Positions 32,518 through 38,212 of a stretch of 38,212 nt of DNA are shown here, piece after piece. The stretch's first letter is position 1, and every line of letters begins with the position of its first letter. Both the position numbers and the translations under genes were made by a program. The notes below the pieces were generated by a model. The model was given only the letters and a program-made list of their open reading frames with translations. It did no database searches and was not told the DNA's origin. Source of the stretch: Halioglobus sp. (GTDB lineage Bacteria > Pseudomonadota > Gammaproteobacteria > Pseudomonadales > Halieaceae); contig JARFQU010000131.1 of NCBI GenBank assembly GCA_029287595.1, forward strand, positions 1 through 38,212, in the 5' to 3' direction.

Positions 32518-33269
32518 TGAGCTCCAGTATCTATGCCAAGCCTGCAGCGCCGCGCATTATACTGCGTCCGGCCCTGGTCTCGGTATTGTTGCATGTGTTG
32601 ATTATCTACCTGATGACAGTCAACTGGTCGGGAAGCGAGCGTGAGATAGTGCGCACCAAGCCCGCCCCCAAAGTGATCAATGCCAGGTTGGTGGACGTCA
32701 GTGAGTTTCGCCCCAAACCAAAGCCCAAACCGAAGGCTGCACCTAAAGCGAAGACCAAACCTGTTGTTAAAGCGAAGCCCAAGCCCAAGCCCAAACCCAA
32801 GCCGGTAGTGAAGCCAAAGGCTGCGCCCAAGCCTAAACCGGTGGTGAAGGAGCAGGCTAAACCCGAACCGCGGATCACCGAGCAGGAGTTGGCGGCTATC
32901 GCCCGTGCAGATCTTGCCCGGGCAGTGGCGGAGGAGGAGCAAGCGGCTGAAGCCACTGCCACCGCGGCGGAAATGGCGGCCAGCTATGCCTCACTGATTC
33001 AGCAAACGGTAATCAATTACTGGAGTCGCCCGCCCAGCGCGCGCAACGGCATGGAAGCGTTGCTGGCGATCCAGTTGATTCCCACCGGCGAGGTGGTGAG
33101 TGTCAGCGTACTGAAAAGCAGCGGCAACACCGCGTTCGACCGTTCGGCGATGAATGCGGTAGAAAAGGCCGGGAGTTTTCCGGAGTTGCAGCAGCTGCCT
33201 GCCGGGGAATTTGAAAAAACCTTCAGGCGTTTCCGCCTGTTATTCAGACCAGAGGATTTACGTTACTGA
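32517..33269 (+). CDS. tolA: TolA, periplasm-spanning Tol-Pal protein with Lys-Pro-rich linker
   Basis: Links the TolQR motor to Pal in the outer membrane. The 250 residues have an N-terminal membrane anchor (about 17-38), a linker (about 60-120) made of KPKPKP and KAAPKPKPVVK repeats, and a TonB-like C-terminal domain (about 155-250, YWSRPPSARNGMEALLAIQL, VLKSSGNTAFDRSAMNAV). In E. coli the middle is a long Ala/Lys helix; here it is shorter and more TonB-like. The GTG start overlaps the tolR stop; tolB overlaps its end. Confidence 0.94.
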   Translation: MSSSIYAKPAAPRIILRPALVSVLLHVLIIYLMTVNWSGSEREIVRTKPAPKVINARLVDVSEFRPKPKPKPKAAPKAKTKPVVKAKPKPKPKPKPVVKPKAAPKPKPVVKEQAKPEPRITEQELAAIARADLARAVAEEEQAAEATATAAEMAASYASLIQQTVINYWSRPPSARNGMEALLAIQLIPTGEVVSVSVLKSSGNTAFDRSAMNAVEKAGSFPELQQLPAGEFEKTFRRFRLLFRPEDLRY

Positions 33270-34564
33270 TGAAATGGCTACCAGTACTGGCGCTGAAACT
33301 CGCGCTACTGATGATTTCCCTGGGTGCCCGGGCGGAACTGACGATTGAAATTACCCAGGGCATGGATAATCCCACCGCCATAGCGGTGGTGCCCTTTGCC
33401 TGGCAGGGCCCGGGCAGTGCTCCGACGGATATCGCGTCGGTCATCGATGGTGACCTGAACCGCAGTGGACAGTTTTTGCCCGTGAGTCGCAGCGATATGC
33501 TGGGACTACCCAGCGTCCAGTCCGAGGTCTACTATCGGGACTGGCGCGCCATCGACACCGAGTACCTGGTGATCGGGCGGGTTTCCGTTGCCGGTCAGAT
33601 GCGCATCGAATATGAACTGTTTGACGTATTGCGCCAGACCAAGGTGCATGCCGGGGTGGTCACAGGGGCGGTGAGCGAGGCGCGCATGCTGGCGCACCAG
33701 GTTTCTGACGCTATCTATGAGAAATTGACGGGCATCCGTGGCGCCTTTGCCACGCGCCTGTTGTATGTATCGGTTACCAGGGTGCCCGGTGGCAATGACT
33801 ACTTTCGCCTCACCCTGGCAGATTCGGACGGTGCCCGCCCCATCGTGCTGCTGGAGTCGCGGGAGCCGGTGATGGCGCCCACCTGGTCCCCCGACGGCAG
33901 GCAGATTGCCTACGTTTCTTTTGAGAGCAGCCGCCCGGCGATCTATCGCCAGGACCTGGCCTCCGGCCAGCGGGAGCAGTTGACCAACTTCAAGGGGCTC
34001 AACAGTTCGCCGTCCTGGTCTCCGGATGGCAATACCATGGCAATGGTCCTGTCAAAGGATGGCAGCCCGGATATCTACCTGATGAATCTTGCCAGCAAGC
34101 GACTTACCCGGGTTACACGCCACTATGCCATCGATACGGAACCCGCCTGGATGCCCGACGGCAAGTCCCTGTTATTTACTTCCGATCGCGGCGGACGCCC
34201 CCAGATATACCGTTATAACCTGGCCAGCGGTAGCACCGAGCGGGTGACGTTTGAGGGCACTTATAATGCCCGGGCCAGGGTGGCCCAGGACGGCCGCAAT
34301 GTGGTTATGGTGCACCAGCAAAATGGCGCTTTTCACATTGCCCTGCTGGATCTGGTCAGCGAGCGATTGCAGGTTCTGACCGCCACCGATTTGGATGAAA
34401 GTCCCAGTATCGCACCCAATGGCTCTATGGTATTGTACGCAACCAAGTACGCGGAGCAGGGTATTCTTGCGGCTGTGTCCGTGGACGGGGGCGTGAAATT
34501 CCGACTGCCCGCACGTGAAGGCGATGTGCGAGAGCCGGCGTGGTCACCCTATATGGGCCGCTGA
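33269..34564 (+). CDS. tolB: TolB, periplasmic beta-propeller of the Tol-Pal system
   Basis: A 431-residue soluble periplasmic protein binding Pal and TolA. Signal peptide (about 1-22, cut at ARA-EL), N-terminal TolB domain (ITQGMDNPTAIAVVPF) and six PD40-type blades with recurring PTWSPDGRQIAYVS, PSWSPDGNTMAMVLS and PAWMPDGKSLLFTSDRGG. The ATG overlaps the tolA stop (TGATG). Confidence 0.98.
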   Translation: MKWLPVLALKLALLMISLGARAELTIEITQGMDNPTAIAVVPFAWQGPGSAPTDIASVIDGDLNRSGQFLPVSRSDMLGLPSVQSEVYYRDWRAIDTEYLVIGRVSVAGQMRIEYELFDVLRQTKVHAGVVTGAVSEARMLAHQVSDAIYEKLTGIRGAFATRLLYVSVTRVPGGNDYFRLTLADSDGARPIVLLESREPVMAPTWSPDGRQIAYVSFESSRPAIYRQDLASGQREQLTNFKGLNSSPSWSPDGNTMAMVLSKDGSPDIYLMNLASKRLTRVTRHYAIDTEPAWMPDGKSLLFTSDRGGRPQIYRYNLASGSTERVTFEGTYNARARVAQDGRNVVMVHQQNGAFHIALLDLVSERLQVLTATDLDESPSIAPNGSMVLYATKYAEQGILAAVSVDGGVKFRLPAREGDVREPAWSPYMGR

Positions 34565-34611
34565 GCGCGGCATAACAATATTGATCTCACAGAGTTTGAA
34601 GGAAAGTCACT

Positions 34612-35136
34612 ATGAAACATCTACCCGTCGCTGGTAAATTTATTACCGTGCTGTTCACTGCAGCGTTTCTGGTGGCCTGCTCCGGCAGCGATACCAAGAA
34701 AGAAGACGAGGCTGCAGCCGCAGCCGCAGCAGCCGCCGCGTCCGCGTCCGCGGCAGCCGCCAGGGCGGCTCAGGAAGCAGCCGACAGGCAACAGTCTCTG
34801 GACGATGCCGCGGCGGCTGTTGGCAACGTGTTCTACTTTGATTTTGACAGCTCCAACCTGCGCAGCGACGCAGTCGAAGCCCTGAATGCCCACATCGCGG
34901 CTCTGCAGGGCACGGATCGCAGTGTGCGCCTGGAAGGTCATACCGACGAGCGTGGTACCCGCGAATACAACATCGCGTTGGGTGAGCGCCGGGCGAATTC
35001 CGTGCGTGATTACATGGTCGCCAACGGGATCGCTACCCACCGTATCGAAACGGTCAGCTACGGCGAGGAACGTCCTGTTGCCTATGGCTCTGGTGAGTCC
35101 AACTGGTCGCAAAATCGTCGCGTGGAGCTGAAATAA
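34612..35136 (+). CDS. pal: Pal, peptidoglycan-associated outer-membrane lipoprotein
   Basis: A 174-residue lipoprotein with lipobox LVAC (Cys23). The lipid anchor is followed by an unusually Ala-rich linker (about 33-56), then the OmpA-like domain that binds meso-diaminopimelate (VFYFDFDSSNLRSDAVEAL, LEGHTDERGTREYNIALGERRA). It holds the outer membrane to the wall and hands over to TolB. AAGGAAAG lies just before ATG 34612; the 47-base gap after tolB may allow separate mRNA processing. Confidence 0.97.
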   Translation: MKHLPVAGKFITVLFTAAFLVACSGSDTKKEDEAAAAAAAAAASASAAAARAAQEAADRQQSLDDAAAAVGNVFYFDFDSSNLRSDAVEALNAHIAALQGTDRSVRLEGHTDERGTREYNIALGERRANSVRDYMVANGIATHRIETVSYGEERPVAYGSGESNWSQNRRVELK

Positions 35137-35148
35137 CTCGAAAACTCT

Positions 35149-36108
35149 ATGCGGTATTTGAGCAAAGTGTTTGCAGCTGGCGGGCTGGTCGTAATGATCG
35201 GCCCGTTGTCCTTAATGGCGCGCGCCCAGAGCTATATCGATGTAGAGGCTGAACGAGCAGCCCAGCGTACCGGCAGCGAGGTTGCTGGTGAGGTTACCGG
35301 TGCACCATCCAATACCTCCTCCACCAGCACGCCGGTTAGCCCCTATGGCTCGCAGCCAGCGCAGTCATACCCAGCTACCAGCTATGGTCTCAATAGTGCG
35401 CCTGCCGCACCGGTAAGCAGTGCCCCCGTGTCTGCCGGCGCGACCGGAGGCGTGGGTGCCGGGGGACAGAATCTGGGTAACCTGTTCTACCAGATCCAGC
35501 AGTTGCAGCAGGAAGTGATGCGCTTGAATGGTAAGGTCGAGGAACAGGCTAACGAACTGCGTAAGTTGAAAGAGCAGAGCCTGGAGCGCTACGTGGACCT
35601 GGACAAGCGCCTCAGTGGTGCCGGCACAACCGCGCCAGGGCTCGCCCCCGCCCCCGCCCCCAGCGCCAGCACAGCACCTTCGGGGGCAGCGGCAATCGCC
35701 GGTTCGTCCGCGGTGGAGCAGCCGGGTGAGGGCGAATCCTACCGGGCCGCCTATGCCCTGGTACGTGGTCAACAGTTCAACGACGCCATTACCGCGTTCC
35801 AGAAGTTTTTACGTGATTATCCCGATGGCAAGTACGCCGCAAATGCACACTATTGGTTGGGTGAGCTGTTTCTGGTGGTCCAGCCCCAGGACCTGGAAGC
35901 TTCCCGGCAGTCGTTTACCCTGCTGCTTGACCAGTACCCGGACAACAACAAGGCACCGGACGCCATGTACAAGTTAGGTAAAGTCTATTTTCTCAAGGGT
36001 AACCGCGAGAGGTCCCGGGAATACATGGATCGCGTGATCAGTGAATACGGTTCCAGCGGCAGCTCCGCGGTCAAACTGGCCAGGGATTTTATCACCGAGA
36101 ACTACTGA
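35149..36108 (+). CDS. cpoB: CpoB (YbgF), Tol-Pal-associated regulator of cell-wall synthesis
   Basis: A 319-residue periplasmic protein that couples Tol-Pal to PBP1B during division. The signal peptide ends near LMARAQS; a Ser/Pro/Gly-rich stretch (about 45-105) leads to the trimerising coiled coil (about 108-160, LFYQIQQLQQEVMRLNGKVEEQANELRKL), an Ala/Pro linker and C-terminal TPR repeats (about 200-319, AYALVRGQQFNDAITAFQKFLRDYPDGKYAANAHYWLGELF). The N-terminal linker is longer than in E. coli. Last gene of the tol cluster proper. Confidence 0.95.
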   Translation: MRYLSKVFAAGGLVVMIGPLSLMARAQSYIDVEAERAAQRTGSEVAGEVTGAPSNTSSTSTPVSPYGSQPAQSYPATSYGLNSAPAAPVSSAPVSAGATGGVGAGGQNLGNLFYQIQQLQQEVMRLNGKVEEQANELRKLKEQSLERYVDLDKRLSGAGTTAPGLAPAPAPSASTAPSGAAAIAGSSAVEQPGEGESYRAAYALVRGQQFNDAITAFQKFLRDYPDGKYAANAHYWLGELFLVVQPQDLEASRQSFTLLLDQYPDNNKAPDAMYKLGKVYFLKGNRERSREYMDRVISEYGSSGSSAVKLARDFITENY

Positions 36109-36130
36109 GCCCGCCTCGTAGATCCTGCTT

Positions 36131-36799
36131 ATGTCCAACGTAATGCCCCATAGTGACGATGCCCTGCGCATCACAGAAATCTTCTATTCCCTGCAGGGTG
36201 AGGCCAGAACCGTGGGCCTGCCTACGGTGTTCGTTCGCCTTACCGGTTGCCCCCTGCGCTGTGTCTATTGTGACACCGAGTATGCGTTCAGCGGGGGAGA
36301 GCTCTTTACCCTTGGCCAGATCGGCCACAGCGTTGCTTCTCACCAGCCCCGCTATGTCACTGTTACCGGGGGCGAACCCCTGGCCCAGCCTAACTGCCTG
36401 CCGTTGCTTACACAGCTGTGTAATGCGGGCTACGAAGTTTCCCTGGAAACCGGGGGTGCCATGAGCGTGGCGGGCGTGGATCAGCGGGTAATCATCGTAC
36501 TGGACCTGAAAACCCCGGCCTCTGGTGAAATGGAGCGCAATGATTACGCAAATATCCCGTTGCTCAAGCCCCATGACCAGGTCAAGTTCGTAATCTGCGA
36601 TCGCCAGGATTATGAGTGGGCGCGGTTCAAGCTGGATGAGTACCAGCTGTCCCGGCGAGTGGCCGATGTGCTGTTTTCGCCCAGTCATGGCCAGGTGGCG
36701 GGGCGGGAGCTGGCCGAGTGGGTGCTGGCGGATAACTTGCCCGTGCGCATGCAGCTGCAGCTGCATAAAATTTTATGGAATGACGAGCCGGGACACTAA
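36131..36799 (+). CDS. queE: 7-carboxy-7-deazaguanine synthase
   Basis: A radical SAM enzyme making CDG in the queuosine pathway. The [4Fe-4S] ligands are Cys40, Cys44 and Cys47 in [16 protein letters not shown], within the family's CxxxCxxC pattern. FYSLQGEA and TVTGGEPL also match. The 222 residues are typical. It is followed at once by queC; queD and queF are not in the window. Confidence 0.96.
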   Translation: MSNVMPHSDDALRITEIFYSLQGEARTVGLPTVFVRLTGCPLRCVYCDTEYAFSGGELFTLGQIGHSVASHQPRYVTVTGGEPLAQPNCLPLLTQLCNAGYEVSLETGGAMSVAGVDQRVIIVLDLKTPASGEMERNDYANIPLLKPHDQVKFVICDRQDYEWARFKLDEYQLSRRVADVLFSPSHGQVAGRELAEWVLADNLPVRMQLQLHKILWNDEPGH

Positions 36800-36801
36800 C
36801 A

Positions 36802-37503
36802 GTGACTGATAACAAAAGAGCGGTGATACTGGTTTCAGGCGGCCTGGACTCTGCCACGGTCCTGGCCATGGCCAGGCAGCAGGGGTATGACTGCTATACA
36901 CTCAGCTTCGATTACGGCCAGCGCACACGCTCGGAACTGCTCGCTGCAGAGCGAGTCTCTATCGCCGTGGGTGACGTGGAGCATAAGGTGGTCAAGCTCA
37001 ACCTGGACAGTATAGGCGGGTCCGCCCTCACCGACACCGCTATCGCGGTGCCGGAAGAGCAAACTACCGGCATACCCGTAACCTATGTGCCGGCGCGCAA
37101 CACCGTATTTCTGTCCATTGCCCTGGGCTGGGCCGAGGTCCTGGGCGCCCAGGACATTTTCACCGGAGTTAATGCTGTGGATTATTCCGGTTACCCCGAT
37201 TGCCGCCCCGAGTACATAAGCGCCTTCGAAACCATGGCTAACCTCGCCACCCGGGCTGGCGTTGAGGGCCACAAGCTGACCATCCACAGCCCCCTGATGA
37301 AGATGGGCAAGAGTGAAATTATCAGTGCCGGGGTCAAACTGGGTGTGGATTACGGACTGACGGTCTCGTGCTACCAGGCCACGGCAGAAGGCCTGGCCTG
37401 CGGCAAATGCGATAGCTGCCGCCTGCGCCGGCAAGGTTTTGCAGATGCCGGCGTAGTCGACCCCACGCGCTATGTCCAGGCGCGTGTCCAAGGGTATACC
37501 TAA
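36802..37503 (+). CDS. queC: 7-cyano-7-deazaguanine synthase
   Basis: An ATP-dependent ligase converting CDG to preQ0. The PP-loop SGGLDS is at 12-17; the zinc-binding cysteines are Cys190, Cys200, Cys203 and Cys206 ([10 protein letters not shown]). GTG start 2 nt after queE's stop; 233 residues is normal. It is the last protein gene of the co-directional run before tRNA-Lys. Confidence 0.97.
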   Translation: MTDNKRAVILVSGGLDSATVLAMARQQGYDCYTLSFDYGQRTRSELLAAERVSIAVGDVEHKVVKLNLDSIGGSALTDTAIAVPEEQTTGIPVTYVPARNTVFLSIALGWAEVLGAQDIFTGVNAVDYSGYPDCRPEYISAFETMANLATRAGVEGHKLTIHSPLMKMGKSEIISAGVKLGVDYGLTVSCYQATAEGLACGKCDSCRLRRQGFADAGVVDPTRYVQARVQGYT

Positions 37504-37530
37504 GTGCTTGATTCTGGTTAATTAGTAGGC

Positions 37531-37552
37531 AAAAAAAGTCCCGCCGGGGCTT
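37531..37552 (-). terminator. Intrinsic terminator between queC and tRNA-Lys (strong on the - strand)
   Basis: AAGTCCC-GCC-GGGGCTT (37536-37552) forms a 7-bp stem with one G-U pair. On the - strand it is followed by seven T (A-run 37531-37537 on +), a textbook intrinsic terminator; on the + strand only GAGTTTT follows. It would block antisense transcripts coming from the integrase side and could weakly end the queC message. Confidence 0.6.
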
Positions 37553-37578
37553 GAGTTTTCCCCCCAGATCCGTACTAT
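37551..37578 (+). promoter_or_regulatory. Candidate promoter for tRNA-Lys
   Basis: TTGAGT (37551-37556), 16-nt spacer, TACTAT (37573-37578), about 15 bases before the tRNA 5' end. Its -35 abuts the terminator stem. Confidence 0.5.
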
Positions 37579-37593
37579 ACGCTGCTCCTTCCG

Positions 37594-37669
37594 GGGCCGT
37601 TAGCTCAGTTGGTAGAGCAGTTGGCTTTTAACCAATTGGTCGCTGGTTCGAATCCAGCACGGCCCACCA
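37594..37669 (+). tRNA. tRNA-Lys (anticodon UUU)
   Basis: A 76-nt cloverleaf: acceptor stem GGGCCGT/ACGGCCC, D-arm with TAGCTCAGTTGGTAGAGCA, anticodon arm TTGGC-TTTTAA-CCAA placing UUU at the anticodon, T-arm CGCTGGTTCGAATCCAGC, and an encoded CCA (37667-37669). It lies directly downstream of queC, as in Pseudomonas, and its 3' end faces the integrase remnant. Confidence 0.98.
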
Positions 37670-37692
37670 TATTTCCCCTTTTTTCCAATTGC

Positions 37693-38017
37693 TTAGCGCG
37701 TTACCGCGCTCAACGTCCGGTGTCTCAGCACTACCAGTGCCGGAGTTTTGCCGGACTTTCCTTCACACACCCTGTTTGCCGCCTCTATGAGCTCCTCCAA
37801 CTCCGGCGCGGAGTAGTGGGTGGTGATGTCGCCGTTCTTGTGGCCAAGCAGTATTTTCCGGGTTTCCAATGGCACCCCGGCCGCGCGCAGGCGGCGACCG
37901 AAAGTGTGTTTCAAGTCGTGTACCCGTATGGGCATGTCCAGCTTGCGCCGGACCGACTTCCAGCCATTGTTGTTGATGCTCCGCACCGGACGGCCGTAGT
38001 AGGTGAAAACGTGCTCA
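37693..38017 (-). pseudogene. Truncated tyrosine recombinase/integrase (C-terminal part only)
   Basis: About 108 residues of the catalytic domain survive: FTYYGRPVRSINNNGWKSVRRK, box II VHDLKHTFGRRLRAAGV (His-x-x-Lys in place of the usual His-x-x-Arg), LLGHKNGDITTHYS with the His box and the nucleophile Tyr. The N-terminal DNA-binding part and the first catalytic Arg are missing because the frame runs into an inverted-repeat element at 38018. The open frame continues to 38082 only by reading through that element. It ends 24 bases from tRNA-Lys, the usual place of an island integrase. Confidence 0.88.
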
Positions 38018-38128
38018 GGGAATAGGGACAGACCACGGTTTTTTCTAGTTGGCGGTGTGGCCCTGCACTGAAGACAGCGCACTTTCGAAGAGTTTATGCG
38101 GTCGAACCGTGGTCTGTCCCCTATTTCC
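38018..38128. mobile_element. 111-bp inverted-repeat element (REP/RAYT-associated-like) inserted in the integrase
   Basis: Arms 38018-38040 (GGGAATAGGGACAGACCACG...) and 38105-38128 (AACCGTGGTCTGTCCCCTAT...) are complementary over about 22 of 24 positions around a 64-base centre. The GGGACAGACCACGGTT motif resembles palindromes I associate with REP-associated Y1 transposases in gammaproteobacteria; this is recollection, not a search. It carries no gene and would be a non-autonomous unit. It separates the integrase's 3' part from unrelated sequence. Confidence 0.7.
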
Positions 38129-38212
38129 GCGTCATACTACATCCGGGTGGATGCCTCCGCATCGCCTGAACAAAAACAGGCATCAAATCCCTGGACGCAA
38201 AGGCAGTAACAT
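38129..38212. other. Right edge of window beyond the inverted-repeat element
   Basis: No continuation of the integrase is readable in any - strand frame here. A small inverted repeat GCCTG/CAGGC (38164-38181) is the only structure seen. The upstream half of the integrase may be deleted or lie outside. Confidence 0.4.

Noticed and set aside
32700-32890. Repetitive DNA in tolA as a possible CRISPR or tandem array
   Set aside because: The repeats are codon-level Lys-Pro low complexity inside an intact frame; no spacer-repeat structure. No CRISPR array was seen anywhere in the window.
37609-38025. + strand frame starting inside tRNA-Lys
   Set aside because: It overlaps the tRNA and is antisense to the integrase remnant.
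38164-38181. Small GCCTG/CAGGC hairpin at the window edge
   Set aside because: Too short to interpret without sequence beyond the window.

Overview
The window reads as a contiguous piece of a chromosome from a marine-type gammaproteobacterium related to Pseudomonas, most likely in the Cellvibrionales/Halieaceae (OM60/NOR5) area. That placement is an inference from gene order and protein flavour, not from a marker search. Coding density is high. Several genes start with GTG or TTG, and many junctions are overlapping (TGATG, ATGA, TAGTG), as expected of tight operons.

Region 1 (1-10800): a DsbA/HCCA-isomerase-like gene is divergent from a long + strand run proA-nadD-rsfS-rlmH-mrdA-mrdB-mltB-rlpA-dacA-ybeD-lipB. 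It combines proline and NAD synthesis, ribosome maturation, the rod-shape (PBP2/RodA) elongation machinery, septal and side-wall peptidoglycan trimming, and lipoate attachment. The order is that of Pseudomonas except that lipA does not follow lipB. The rlpA-dacA gap holds a roughly 145-bp palindromic repeat that recurs at 20.7 kb.

Region 2 (10800-19100): a RegB/RegA (PrrBA, RoxSR) redox two-component pair on the - strand is divergent from prfC. A glutathione peroxidase and a membrane fatty acid delta-9-type desaturase follow (- strand). The desaturase is divergent from a MATE transporter across a region with two perfect palindromes. Next come a coupled pair of secreted proteins, DUF5329-like and endonuclease/exonuclease/phosphatase-like.

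Region 3 (19100-23000): a glutamine-synthetase-family (gamma-glutamylpolyamine synthetase-like) gene, the second repeat copy, a LuxR-type regulator and a divergent AraC-type regulator.

Region 4 (23000-37510): proS-slt (- strand) is divergent from an HU-type protein with a lysine/alanine histone-H1-like tail. Then fmdB-aspS, ruvCAB-ybgC-tolQRAB-pal-cpoB and queE-queC follow: proofreading and translation, Holliday-junction processing, the Tol-Pal envelope-constriction system and queuosine precursor synthesis. The yebC gene usually found between aspS and ruvC is absent and is replaced by a gap rich in inverted repeats.

Region 5 (37510-38212): tRNA-Lys(UUU) is followed by the 3' part of a tyrosine integrase pointing at the tRNA. 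The integrase is cut off by a 111-bp inverted-repeat element resembling REP/RAYT-associated palindromes. This looks like the edge of a degraded genomic island at the tRNA-Lys next to queC, a position also used by islands in Pseudomonas aeruginosa. The most unusual items are the two-copy palindromic element, the island boundary with its nested element, and the H1-tailed HU protein.
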